64,000 nt of DNA from Paraburkholderia sediminicola (GTDB taxonomy: Bacteria; Pseudomonadota; Gammaproteobacteria; Burkholderiales; Burkholderiaceae). Below are positions 52,811 through 61,211 of the stretch, piece by piece. Made by a program: the position numbers and the translations under genes. The DNA lies in contig NZ_CADIKC010000002.1 in NCBI RefSeq assembly GCF_902859805.1, positions 434,001 to 498,000 of the forward strand, given 5' to 3'. Numbering within the stretch: the stretch's first letter is position 1; each line of letters starts with the position of its first letter. Below the pieces are notes generated by a model. It was not told the origin of the DNA. It saw only the letters and a program-made list of their open reading frames with translations, and searched no databases.

Positions 52811-54669
52811 GACGCCTCCCGTTGTCCGACGTTTTCGCCTGCCGCGGCGCTTTGCGCAGTCCCGGCATAAATCGTTCTGACCAGCTCAGAGTTGACGACT
52901 TCGTCGAAGTTGCCTTGCATCACGATGCGCCCCTGATGCAGGACCACGATACGTGTAGCAATTCCGGCCACGAAGTCGAGGTCGTGCTCCACCAGCAGAC
53001 AACAAAGCCGATACTGGTGAGCCAACGCGGCGAGCACGTCGCCAATTTGCGTGCGCTCCGTTTTGGTCAAGCCTGCCGTGGGCTCGTCGAGCAGTACGAT
53101 ACGCGGCTCCAGTGCGAGCACCATCGCCAGTTCCAACGCCTGCTGTTGGCCATGCGAAAGATCCTTCGCCACGACGCCCAGCCTCTGATCGAGATGCGTG
53201 GTACGCAGTACCTCCAGCGCATAGGGCGGCAGCGCAAGCGTCGTGGAGCGCCGCAGGAGCGATGGCCGCTCGATGATGGTGCCGGCGATTCTCAGGCACT
53301 CCGCAACGGTAAGCGTCTCGAAGATATTTGCGTTCTGGAACTTGCGTCCCAAGCCGAAATGCACGCAGCGATCCGGCGGCAATTTACGGACATCGTTGCC
53401 ACATAGCGCGACCGTGCCGGCAGAACGTTCGGCGCCGTCGCTCATGCAGCGCATAAGCGTCGTTTTGCCCGCGCCGTTCGGTCCGATGAGGCCAACCAGT
53501 TCACCACCATCGGCATTCAGATCGATGCCTTGCAGCACTTTCAGACTGCCGTAATGTTTGGCGACGCCGTTCATCTGCAACGCCGGCACTGACAGCTCCC
53601 GTTCACGAGCTGCGCCGACGTTTCGCTCCACCAGCTCCGGTTCGGCGCCGTGACCCGCCAGATGGCGTAGTGGCTTGAGCAACAGCGGCACCAAACCTTG
53701 AGGCAACAGCACGATCACGGCCACGAACGCGGCGCCCAGAATCAGTTGCCACGCGAATGGCATGCTGCCGCTGAGATAGGCGGTCCCGACATTGATCAGA
53801 AGCGCGCCGATCACCGGCCCCCACAACGTTCCCCGACCGCCGAGCGCAACCCAGATGATCAGTTGGGTGCCGAGGACAAACCCAGCCAGCTCTGGCGCGA
53901 CCACGCCGCTGAACGATCCGTAGCCGAATCCGGCGAGGCCGGCAATGGCCGCGGTTGCAACCAGCAAGACGATCTTGACGAGCGAGGTATTGATGCCGAG
54001 GTACGCGCAACGTGATTCGTTGTCGCGAATCGCAGCCAGCACCCGGCCGCCGTCGCTACGCACGAATAGCCACGCGATCGATGCAACAGCCAATAGAGCC
54101 ACGCCGGCGAGCCAGTACCAGGCCTGCAGCGAAAGATCGAAGGTCTCATAGCCGGTGAGTCCCGAACTCGAGCCGGTCCACGCGCCGCCGGAGAGCAGCA
54201 ACTGACTGAGAACGATCGGCAATACGAGCGACATCACCGTCGCGAAAAACGGCGACGCGCCGCGATAGAACGACAGCCAGCCGAGCAATGCGGCCACGGC
54301 CGCGGTCACCGCGATAGCCACTACCACGGCGAGCACCACGTAACCCGCGGAAAAACCGCCGTGCGTAAAGACAAGACCCGCGGCATAGGCGCCCAGACCG
54401 AAGAACGCCGACTGCCCGAACGTGAGATATCCGGTGTACCCCCACAGGATATCCACGGTCACGGCTACGATTGAGAAGAAAAAGGCCTGAATGAGGACGT
54501 TGAGCAGATACGAGCCGAACACGAGCGGACCCGCTGCCAGCAGCACGACAGCCAGGCCACCGGCCACGAGCAGTCCGCGTCCGTGAATCGTTCTCTCGGT
54601 GCTTGCCCGCTCATCGCCTTGCATAGCTTGATCACCAGCTCGATGTGGCGAAGCGTCGACTTTAGCCAT
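52807..54669 (-). CDS. Fused permease-ATPase (LivM-LivG) of a branched-chain/amide-type importer
   Basis: This 620-residue protein joins a LivM-like permease (about 30-335: FFSIVAVTVDILWGYTGYLTFGQSAFFGLGAYA, LAAIRDNESRCAYLGINTSLVKI, ALGGRGTLWGPVIGALLI) to a LivG-like ATPase (about 362-610). Walker A is GLIGPNGAGKTTLMR near 393-407, the signature is LSHGQQQALELAMVLALEPRIVLLDEPTAGLT. Separate genes are usual, so this is a natural fusion; it is seen in some transporters of this class. A short hydrophilic N-tail is followed by TM helices. It overlaps both neighbours. Confidence 0.92.
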   Translation of the reverse strand: MAKVDASPHRAGDQAMQGDERASTERTIHGRGLLVAGGLAVVLLAAGPLVFGSYLLNVLIQAFFFSIVAVTVDILWGYTGYLTFGQSAFFGLGAYAAGLVFTHGGFSAGYVVLAVVVAIAVTAAVAALLGWLSFYRGASPFFATVMSLVLPIVLSQLLLSGGAWTGSSSGLTGYETFDLSLQAWYWLAGVALLAVASIAWLFVRSDGGRVLAAIRDNESRCAYLGINTSLVKIVLLVATAAIAGLAGFGYGSFSGVVAPELAGFVLGTQLIIWVALGGRGTLWGPVIGALLINVGTAYLSGSMPFAWQLILGAAFVAVIVLLPQGLVPLLLKPLRHLAGHGAEPELVERNVGAARERELSVPALQMNGVAKHYGSLKVLQGIDLNADGGELVGLIGPNGAGKTTLMRCMSDGAERSAGTVALCGNDVRKLPPDRCVHFGLGRKFQNANIFETLTVAECLRIAGTIIERPSLLRRSTTLALPPYALEVLRTTHLDQRLGVVAKDLSHGQQQALELAMVLALEPRIVLLDEPTAGLTKTERTQIGDVLAALAHQYRLCCLLVEHDLDFVAGIATRIVVLHQGRIVMQGNFDEVVNSELVRTIYAGTAQSAAAGENVGQREAS

Positions 54670-55495
54670 GAGAGAACCCCTTCGGACGAATGCGCAGCGT
54701 GAGCGCCGCCAGCACCGCGATAGTCAATCCGCCCAGCACCGGACTCACGAACGTGCTGACCAGCACCTGGCAAGCGCCGAATACGAGGCACGTCACCAGC
54801 AGACTGAGCATCGAGTGTCCTGACACCATGACCAGCATGAACGCGCTCACCAGCCACGGCAGTCCCATGTCGGGGTCGACGCTCGACAGCGGCGTGATGA
54901 GCGTGCCGGCGAGCGAACCGAGCGCGGCGCCCAGACTGAAGGTGATGAAACGGATGCGGCCGGAATGAATGCCGAGCCCTCGCGCCAGGTCCTCATTCAT
55001 GATCACCGCGCGCGTCTTGATGCCGAAGCGCGTTCCCGTGAGCAGCGCGCTCATGAGGACGCACAGACCGAGTGCAATCGGGATCAGCAGCAAACGATAG
55101 GCCGAGTAATCGGTCCCACCGATGGTGACGGCTCCTTTGAGCGGCGTCTCCACGAACTGCGCCTCGCGGCCGAAGGTCATCACAATGAGCTGTCCAATCA
55201 CGATTCCGAGCCCCCAGGTGGCAAGGATCGCGTCGAGTGGACGCTTGTAGAGCGGGCGCACGATCACCTGCTCGACGAGCATGCCCACGACGGTGCCCAC
55301 CACGACCGCGAGCGGCAGTCCGAGCCATGGACTCAGCTTGAGTTGCGTCACGACGAAGCTCGCGTATGCGCCTATTGTCAGTAGCGCACCGTGGGCGAAA
55401 TTGACGATTTTCATCACGCCGAAAATCACCATTAACCCTGCGGTCACGATGAACAGCACCGCCGCGGTTGTGAAAATATCGAGTGCCAGAACCAT
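54662..55495 (-). CDS. Branched-chain/amide-type ABC permease (LivH-like)
   Basis: This 277-residue membrane protein is LivH-like: IVTAGLMVIFGVMKIVNFAHGALLTIGAYASFV at the start, RPLYKRPLDAILATWGLGIVIGQLIVM, and RAVIMNEDLARGLGIHSGRIRFITFSLGAALGSLAGTLITP as the coupling region. The ATG is chosen with GGAG seven bases upstream; longer frames enter the tandem repeat region. The gene ends in the start of the fusion gene. It makes the inner-membrane channel with the LivM part. Confidence 0.92.
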   Translation of the reverse strand: MVLALDIFTTAAVLFIVTAGLMVIFGVMKIVNFAHGALLTIGAYASFVVTQLKLSPWLGLPLAVVVGTVVGMLVEQVIVRPLYKRPLDAILATWGLGIVIGQLIVMTFGREAQFVETPLKGAVTIGGTDYSAYRLLLIPIALGLCVLMSALLTGTRFGIKTRAVIMNEDLARGLGIHSGRIRFITFSLGAALGSLAGTLITPLSSVDPDMGLPWLVSAFMLVMVSGHSMLSLLVTCLVFGACQVLVSTFVSPVLGGLTIAVLAALTLRIRPKGFSHG

Positions 55496-55509
55496 TGTCT
55501 TCTCCAGTC

Positions 55510-55575
55510 GCATCCGCCTGTGGGTCGCCTGTGGGTCGCCTGTGGGTCGCCTGCGAATGCGCATCAGGCGGATGC
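55510..55575. repeat. 11-base tandem repeat inside an inverted repeat between SBP and permease genes
   Basis: The unit CGCCTGTGGGT repeats three full times from 55515 to 55547 and half again to 55553. Flanking arms GCATCCGCCTG (55510-55520) and CAGGCGGATGC (55565-55575) are exact complements. The element lies in the gap between the binding-protein stop and the permease start, so it may form an mRNA stem that gives higher binding-protein than permease levels. Confidence 0.7.
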
Positions 55576-55592
55576 TGTATTTCCAGTTGCGT

Positions 55593-56759
55593 CTACTTGA
55601 TATTCGGGCACTGCGCACCCGGATCCACGTTCGGGAACGTCTGCAAGATCCTGATCGAACCGTCTGCCTGTATCTGGCCCAGGCGCATGGCGAGAGGCGT
55701 GTGGCGACTCCTGTTCATGGCCACCGGTCCGCGCGGTCCGTCGAACGACACCTGGCCCAGCGCCTTGATCACCTTGTCGGCGTCGGTTGAACCCGCTTTT
55801 TCGACCGCGGCCTTGTACAGGAAGAAGGCTTCGTACTGCGGCTCGGACAACTCGTTCGGCGTCTTCAGATCCTTGCCGAATTTCTTGTCCATGGCCGCGA
55901 GAAACTTCTTGTTGCCCTGCGTATCGATGCCCGTCAGGTAGGAGCCCGACATATACATGCCCGTGGCGACGTCACCCATGCTCTTCGCCGTGCCTTCGTC
56001 GATCGCCAGGTTGCCATAAGGCAGCGTCATGCCGGAACCCTTCAACTGTTTGGCAAGCGACACGTTTGGCGCGCCGCCGGCCGTCGCGCTGATCAACGCA
56101 TCAGGATGAGCCGCGCGGATCTTGGAAAGAATCGGCGTCCAGTCGGTACCGTCGATCGGCAGGTACTCTTCGCCGACTACCTTGCCGCCGTGCTCCTCGA
56201 TGTACTTTCTGGTGAATCCAAGCATACCGCGGCCAAAAACGTAGTCGTTGCCGACCAGATAGAAGGTCTTGGCGCCCTTGCTCTTCGCGAAGTAATCGAC
56301 CACCGGCGCGACCTGCTGCTCGGGCACCCAGCCGTTGACGTACATCCACGGGCTGCACGAACGGCCCTCATAAAACGACGTGTACACGAACGGCTTCCTG
56401 CCGCGCGCTACGATCGGCAATGCCGCGTTACGCGCAGCGCTCGTTTCCATGGAAATGATCGCGTCGACGTTCTTCTGGAACACGAGTGTGTCGTACGCTT
56501 TCTGCGCGCCGACTGCACCGGATGCGTCGTCGGTAATGTCGAGCTGCACCTGGCGGCCCATGATCCCACCTGCCGCGTTGATTTCATCGACAGCAAGTTG
56601 CGACGATTGCACGACGGCCGGCGCGACCACGCTATTGGCGCCGGACAGCCCCACCGCGACGCCGATCCTGATCGGATCGGCTGCAAGCGCACTCATGCAG
56701 GTGCAGGCCGCGACGAGCGCCGCGGCGGCCCCAAGGATTTGTCTATTGAACGGAGTCAT
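55593..56759 (-). CDS. Periplasmic amide/urea-type ABC substrate-binding protein
   Basis: This 388-residue solute-binding protein (Peripla_BP_6 type, LivJ/AmiC/FmdD-like) has a signal peptide (about 1-27, ending SALAADP) and mature features RIGVAVGLSGANSVVAPAVVQSSQLAVDEINAAGGIMGRQVQ, FVYTSFYEGRSCSPWMYVNGWVPEQQVAPVV, YLVGNDYVFGRGMLGFTRKYIEEHGGKVVGEEYLP. The similarity to AmiC-type and amide-binding proteins fits the operon with nitrilase and amidase. It is the second gene of the operon. Start chosen at MTPFNRQ with GAGG upstream. Confidence 0.92.
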   Translation of the reverse strand: MTPFNRQILGAAAALVAACTCMSALAADPIRIGVAVGLSGANSVVAPAVVQSSQLAVDEINAAGGIMGRQVQLDITDDASGAVGAQKAYDTLVFQKNVDAIISMETSAARNAALPIVARGRKPFVYTSFYEGRSCSPWMYVNGWVPEQQVAPVVDYFAKSKGAKTFYLVGNDYVFGRGMLGFTRKYIEEHGGKVVGEEYLPIDGTDWTPILSKIRAAHPDALISATAGGAPNVSLAKQLKGSGMTLPYGNLAIDEGTAKSMGDVATGMYMSGSYLTGIDTQGNKKFLAAMDKKFGKDLKTPNELSEPQYEAFFLYKAAVEKAGSTDADKVIKALGQVSFDGPRGPVAMNRSRHTPLAMRLGQIQADGSIRILQTFPNVDPGAQCPNIK

Positions 56760-56824
56760 GGATTTTTTCCTCACAGTGGTCGAATGAAATTCTTGTGTTT
56801 CATACGGGCGTGCCATTGGATGCC

Positions 56825-57721
56825 TCATGTGCGTGAGGTCGGCCAGCCGGTGCCCAGCATCGGGTCGTACACGTCCGCGCGCCGATCGCTCAGCACGTGA
56901 TTGAAGGCGTTCAGCGTGCGTTCCGAACGGGTGCGCGTCAGATCGATTGCGGCGTACAGGATTTCTTCGCGATCGACACTGGCCGGGCCCGCGACCGGCC
57001 ATCCGTTGCCGCCCACAATCAGGCTCTGCCCGACGAACGGTTGACCACGCTCCATGCCGATGCGGTTTGCACATGCGATCACCACGCCGTTGCTATGCGC
57101 GGCCGCCATGGTGAGCGTCGTGGCCATGGCGGGGCGATCTTCGGGCTGCGCCGGCATCGGCACCCAGTTGGTCGGCACGCAAACGATGTCAGCACCTTGC
57201 GTCGCGGCTAGCCGGTATGTTTCGGGAAACCAGCCGTCGTAGCAGATTGCGATGGCGATTCGTCCCAGCGGCGTGTCGAACACCGGAACGCCACGATCGC
57301 CCGGTTCGAAGAAGCGATGTTCGTTATTCCAGAGATGCAGCTTGCGATAGACGCCGATGTGACCTGCCGGGCCGGTCAGGATCGCTGAGTTGTAGAGTTG
57401 CTTGCCCGCCCGTTCGGCGATACCCATCACGACATGAATGCCAAGGCGCTGCGTCGTTTCAGCAAGCAATTGCGCGGTTTCCCCTTCCGGCAGCGGTTCG
57501 GCCAGCGCGAACGCCTCGTCGCGATCGTTGAACACGTAGCCACTATTGGCCAGCTCCGGCAACACCACCAGCGAAGCGCCGCGATGCGCCGCCGCTTCGA
57601 TGTGGCGGATGCATTGCGCCACGTTGTCGTGCTTACTGCCGACATGAGGTTCCATCTGAACGCATGCGACCACCAGGTCTGCGACACCGCGTTCCGCGGG
57701 GTTGTACTGCAACGTCATCAT
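56825..57721 (-). CDS. Nitrilase superfamily carbon-nitrogen hydrolase
   Basis: This 298-residue enzyme carries the Glu-Lys-Cys triad: Glu56 (VLPELANSGYV), Lys127 (YRKLHLWNNE) and Cys160 (AICYDGWFPE). The superfamily splits nitriles or amides; the sequence around the Cys and the WNNE motif is closer to amidases and N-carbamyl hydrolases than to classical nitrilases, so nitrile conversion is only possible. Two ATGs in tandem (57721, 57718) follow GGGAG. It is the first gene of an eight-gene operon. Upstream is a leader with terminator and ANTAR-type hairpins. Confidence 0.88.
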   Translation of the reverse strand: MMTLQYNPAERGVADLVVACVQMEPHVGSKHDNVAQCIRHIEAAAHRGASLVVLPELANSGYVFNDRDEAFALAEPLPEGETAQLLAETTQRLGIHVVMGIAERAGKQLYNSAILTGPAGHIGVYRKLHLWNNEHRFFEPGDRGVPVFDTPLGRIAIAICYDGWFPETYRLAATQGADIVCVPTNWVPMPAQPEDRPAMATTLTMAAAHSNGVVIACANRIGMERGQPFVGQSLIVGGNGWPVAGPASVDREEILYAAIDLTRTRSERTLNAFNHVLSDRRADVYDPMLGTGWPTSRT

Positions 57722-57733
57722 TTCTTCTCCCAA

Positions 57734-57778
57734 AAGCAAAAAGCCCCCGAACCAGCGTTGGACGCAAGTTCGGGGGCT
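57734..57778 (-). terminator. Leader terminator upstream of the nitrilase gene
   Basis: On the minus strand, AGCCCCCGAAC pairs with GTTCGGGGGCT (arms 57768-57778 and 57742-57752) around a loop that has its own GCGT/ACGC stem, and is followed by TTTTT and more T-rich sequence. This very stable intrinsic terminator ends just before the ribosome site of the first gene, where it would block the operon unless prevented. Confidence 0.9.
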
Positions 57779-57798
57779 GCATAGCCTTTCATATGTAG

Positions 57799-57841
57799 CA
57801 CGGCATCGTTGCCGTGGAGCCGCCAGAAACAATGACGGCTC
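57799..57841 (-). promoter_or_regulatory. Tandem leader hairpins with ANTAR-type hexaloop
   Basis: In the minus-strand leader, the second hairpin is CACGGC-AACGAT-GCCGTG (57799-57816), a perfect six-base-pair stem with a six-base loop that has A at position 1 and G at position 4, the signature of ANTAR target RNAs. The first hairpin (57817-57841) pairs GAGCCGTCA with TGGCGGCTC around TTGTTTC; if the closing A-T pair opens, its loop also begins with A and has G fourth. Both lie upstream of the terminator at 57734-57778, and the operon ends with an ANTAR gene. Confidence 0.8.
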
Positions 57842-57851
57842 AGTCGAAGCG

Positions 57852-57880
57852 AATTTAAGAAGCCAAATTCAGGATGTCAA
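57852..57880 (-). promoter_or_regulatory. Sigma70-like promoter of the nitrilase/amide operon
   Basis: Minus strand: TTGACA (57880-57875), a 17-base spacer, TAAATT (57857-57852). This is close to the sigma70 consensus. Transcription would start near 57845 and run through the hairpins and terminator before the nitrilase gene. The strong core suggests that control lies at the leader. Confidence 0.75.
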
Positions 57881-57940
57881 GCGGTTTGACTGCGTCCAGG
57901 GTAATTCCTTTGGAGGCGTGCCTATAGTCAGTTCAAAACC

Positions 57941-59341
57941 TCATCCCTCGGCCCGAGCCGGCACATTTGACAACAACGGCCCAAGCCCTTCGGCATAAGT
58001 CAGGTGTGAAATCACCGCATCGCGAAGCTGTTGATACGACAGCCCTCCCAATATCGCGGTCTGCATCGCGGCCATCACTTCGCCCGCTTCCGCGCCAATC
58101 ATCGTGAAACCCAGGATTCGATCGTCATTTGCACCGACGAGTACCTTCATGAATCCCTGTGTCTCGTCGGTTGCAAGGGTTCGCAGCACATTGGCCATGG
58201 GCAGCTTCGCGACACGAACCGCGATGCCCTTATGCTGCGCTTCGCGCTCGCTCAGCCCGACATGAGCTAACGGCGGTTCGGTGAACATTGTGTACGGAAT
58301 CAACCGCTCAGTCGTCCTGCGATTTCCGCCGGCCATGTTGTCCCGCACGATCCTGAAGTCGTCGACCGACACGTGGGTGAACTGCGGACTGCCCGCTGCT
58401 TCGCCTATCGCCCAGACGCCAGGCGTGACCGTTTGCAGCCGCTCGTTCACGCGTATATAGCCCCGCTCATTCAACTCAATACCCGCAGTTTCCAGACCGA
58501 TACCGGCCGTATTCGGAACGCGCCCCGTCGCGACAAGCAGGTCGCTGCCTTCGATCACCTTTTCGCCAGAATCTGTGCGCACAACAACCCGCACACTCGA
58601 TCCAGACCGGCCTTCCACCTTCACTATCCCGGCGTTCAGGATAACTTCGATGTCCTCTCCGCGCAGAATGCCAAGCATCTCTTCGGCGACATCATTGTCT
58701 TCACGCCTCATCAGTCGTTCGCCGTGTTCGACAATGGTCACGCGGCTGCCGAAGCGGCGATAGGCCTGCGCCATTTCGATGCCGACGTACCCACCACCCA
58801 ATACCACCAGATGTGCCGGTACGTAATCCAGTTCCAGAGAACCAATGTGAGTCAACGGCTCAGCGGCGCGCAGTCCCGGGACATCGGGAATGGCGGCATG
58901 TGTTCCGACATTGACCACAACCTGGTCACCGCTAAGCACGCGCTTGCCGCCGTCGTTGAGCTCGACTTCGATCGTCCTGGGTCCGACAAACCTGCCGCTG
59001 CCCATGATCAGCTCGGCGCCGCTCGCGGCATAGGCGTTAAGGTGCGCCGTCACCTCGCGCTCGACCATATCGCGCTTGCGCTCGCGAACCTTTGCCATAT
59101 CGGCGGTGACCGGCCCCGTGACCGCACCGAAGTCCGCAGCGTGTCGCGTCACATGCGCAACACGTGCACTCCAGATTTCATTCTTGCTGGGGAGGCAGGC
59201 GACGGCCGGGCACGAGCCCCCTACCCACTGCCGCTCCACGACGGCCACGCGCTGGCCTGATCGTCCGAGGTGCCATGCCAGAAGTTTGCCGCCCTGGCCG
59301 CTGCCAAGGATCACCGTATCGAAATGTTCAACATGAGACAT
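57941..59341 (-). CDS. Flavin disulfide oxidoreductase (Lpd/mercuric-reductase-like)
   Basis: This 466-residue protein belongs to the pyridine nucleotide-disulfide oxidoreductase class I: ILGSGQGGKLLAWHLGRSG for FAD, the redox pair Cys44 and Cys49 in GGSCPAVACLPSKNE (CxxxxC), VVLGGGYVGIEMAQAYRRFG for NAD(P), GVWAIGEAAG, and the C-terminal dimer segment SHLTYAEGLGPLL with the His and Glu active-site pair. The Pro-Ala-Val-Ala spacer differs from the usual LNVG of lipoamide dehydrogenase, so the substrate is unknown. It is a standalone gene with its own ribosome site (GGAG). Confidence 0.9.
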   Translation of the reverse strand: MSHVEHFDTVILGSGQGGKLLAWHLGRSGQRVAVVERQWVGGSCPAVACLPSKNEIWSARVAHVTRHAADFGAVTGPVTADMAKVRERKRDMVEREVTAHLNAYAASGAELIMGSGRFVGPRTIEVELNDGGKRVLSGDQVVVNVGTHAAIPDVPGLRAAEPLTHIGSLELDYVPAHLVVLGGGYVGIEMAQAYRRFGSRVTIVEHGERLMRREDNDVAEEMLGILRGEDIEVILNAGIVKVEGRSGSSVRVVVRTDSGEKVIEGSDLLVATGRVPNTAGIGLETAGIELNERGYIRVNERLQTVTPGVWAIGEAAGSPQFTHVSVDDFRIVRDNMAGGNRRTTERLIPYTMFTEPPLAHVGLSEREAQHKGIAVRVAKLPMANVLRTLATDETQGFMKVLVGANDDRILGFTMIGAEAGEVMAAMQTAILGGLSYQQLRDAVISHLTYAEGLGPLLSNVPARAEG

Positions 59342-59419
59342 AACATGCTCCAATCAGCTAATGGGTGAGCGGGGTGAGCGCGTCGCTATCGTGTGGCGGC
59401 ACGCTCCGCGATGTTTGCG

Positions 59420-59959
59420 TTACTTGATCGCCGGGAAATCGACGTCGGTGTCGTTGATACGGTTAAACGTATTGGTGAAGATCGTCATGGCAACGGCCAA
59501 CGAAATCTCTGCGAGTTGCGTTTCGGTATAGCCGGCCGCGCGAATGGCGGCGAATTCGCTCTCGCTGATCGTGCCGCTCGTCTTCTGTAAATTCAGCACG
59601 AAGTGCGCAAGCGCATCGCGCCTTGCGTCGCCGGTCGGCTGCCCCGCGCGAATCTGCTTGAGGGCTTCGGTCGAAAGACCTGTCATCTTGCCCAGCATGA
59701 AGTGCGCAGCGACGCAGTAGTCACAGCCGCTCAGTTCGCTGACCAGCAGCTTGATGGTTTCCAGATCCTGTTTGCTCAGGCTTCCGGCTGCCAGCACGCC
59801 TTCCGCATTCAGCGCGGCGGCGAGCGTCGCCGGAGCCACGTGACCGGCAGCGGCGAAGAGGTTAGGCACGGTGCCACCGGCAATTTTCTTGACCTGGGCG
59901 TAGACGTCAGCGGTGGCGCCCGTGGCGGTAGCAATGGCGGGGACAGTGATGCGGCTCAT
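59420..59959 (-). CDS. AhpD/carboxymuconolactone decarboxylase-like protein
   Basis: This 179-residue protein has the AhpD-like core with Cys79 and Cys82 in SGCDYCVAAH and His86, the redox motif of alkylhydroperoxidase D-type proteins. The helices LAAALNAEGVLAAGSLS and DALAHFVLNLQKTSGTIS fit. Such proteins act as peroxidases or as carriers of reducing equivalents. It lies 78 bases after the flavin oxidoreductase start on the same strand, so that enzyme could reduce it. Two ATGs in tandem; I use the second. Confidence 0.88.
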   Translation of the reverse strand: MSRITVPAIATATGATADVYAQVKKIAGGTVPNLFAAAGHVAPATLAAALNAEGVLAAGSLSKQDLETIKLLVSELSGCDYCVAAHFMLGKMTGLSTEALKQIRAGQPTGDARRDALAHFVLNLQKTSGTISESEFAAIRAAGYTETQLAEISLAVAMTIFTNTFNRINDTDVDFPAIK

Positions 59960-60227
59960 CATGCAACTCCTTCAGTGGTGGTTAGGAGCCTCCACTTTAG
60001 GTGCCGGGAATGATCTTTACGATACTAAATATTGTCATTATTATGCTCAAAAGTATCACATCATTTGCTTAGCGCGGCGGGTCGGGCGGGCAGCGCTTGC
60101 CGATACCACCACCGCAGGCCGCGCATGAACCAGGCAGAATCCGGCGTCATTGTTTGCGTCGATGCGCCACGTTGCATGGCTTGATACCGATTCCCGAACA
60201 ACGCGAAAACATGCTCACCCGCTTCAC

Positions 60228-61187
60228 ATGGATCTGCTAAGTCGACTGCTTTCACTGATACCTGTAACGGGGCGGCTGGAGCTGCGCTGTCTTTTCGGCG
60301 CGCCGTGGAAAATCGATCAGGCTGTCTCCGGCGTACGAGAAATTCCGTACCACGTGCTGCTGTCCGGTCATGCCGTTCTCGAGGACGTTAACGGGCCGCC
60401 CGAACGGCTGACAGCTGGCGACATCATTCTGTTTCCAGCGGGCAACGCACATCTTATTCACGACGGCAGCGGGAAGATTGCGGGGCCCGAAACAAAAAGT
60501 CGAAAGGCGTCGCTGATCGTCTTTGAGAACGATGGGAAAGGCGAAAAAGCTGACTTCCTATGCGGACGGTTTCTGCTCGGCGCAGTTCCAGACAGGCTGT
60601 TGCGCGACCACCTGCCGGGCCGCCTCGTCGTGCATAGCGCATTGCCCGAACCAGGCGGCGACGTCGAAGGTTCAGCTCGGTCGATTGTCCGCGCCCGCCT
60701 GCGGCAACTGATCGAACTGATGCATGAGGAGGCCAACGATCCCGGCCCTGGCAGCGAGATGTTCGTCAATCACCTGTCGGCGGCGTTGTTCGCACTGACG
60801 TTGCGTTTCGCCACTGAAGGCACCCAGCCGCCGCATGGTTTGCTCGCGCTCTCGAGGCGGCCTCGTTTGCAACCTGCGATATCCGCAATGTTCGAGACGC
60901 CAGGTGAGCCCTGGACGCTGGATCAGTTATCGGCGCTCTGCAATATGTCCCGGGCGACATTCATCCGTCAGTTTCAGGAAGCCATCGGTCGCTCGGCCTC
61001 CGACGTGCTGACCGAGGTTCGAATGACCATCGCGGGCCGAATGCTGTTGCATACCGCCTCGCCGATCGCTGAAATCGGCGAGGCGGTGGGCTATCAATCG
61101 AATGCCGCGTTTCAACGCGTTTTCAAGCGTCATATCGGCGTTTCACCGGCGCGTTGGCGCTCGTCCGGTGGAAATCTCGAGGCGTGA
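60228..61187 (+). CDS. AraC family regulator with cupin-type sensor
   Basis: This 319-residue protein has an N-terminal cupin_6 (AraC_binding-like) domain (about 20-115: GAPWKIDQAVSGVREIPYHVLLSGHAVL, RLTAGDIILFPAGNAHLIH) and a C-terminal AraC DNA-binding domain (about 215-319: PWTLDQLSALCNMSRATFIRQFQEAIG, then IAEIGEAVGYQSNAAFQRVFKRHIGVSPARWR). Both HTH units are intact. It is divergent from the AhpD-like gene with 268 bases between them and convergent to an aldo/keto reductase. The target could be the AhpD/flavin enzyme pair. Confidence 0.88.
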   Translation: MDLLSRLLSLIPVTGRLELRCLFGAPWKIDQAVSGVREIPYHVLLSGHAVLEDVNGPPERLTAGDIILFPAGNAHLIHDGSGKIAGPETKSRKASLIVFENDGKGEKADFLCGRFLLGAVPDRLLRDHLPGRLVVHSALPEPGGDVEGSARSIVRARLRQLIELMHEEANDPGPGSEMFVNHLSAALFALTLRFATEGTQPPHGLLALSRRPRLQPAISAMFETPGEPWTLDQLSALCNMSRATFIRQFQEAIGRSASDVLTEVRMTIAGRMLLHTASPIAEIGEAVGYQSNAAFQRVFKRHIGVSPARWRSSGGNLEA

Positions 61188-61211
61188 CGCGCAGAGTCGC
61201 CGCTCAAACAA

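Noticed and set aside
55515..55553. A CRISPR-like array from the tandem repeat
   Set aside because: The units are 11 bases without spacers, so this is a simple tandem repeat.
58373..59260. A 295-codon plus-strand frame inside the flavin oxidoreductase gene
   Set aside because: Shadow of a gene with intact FAD, NAD and disulfide motifs.
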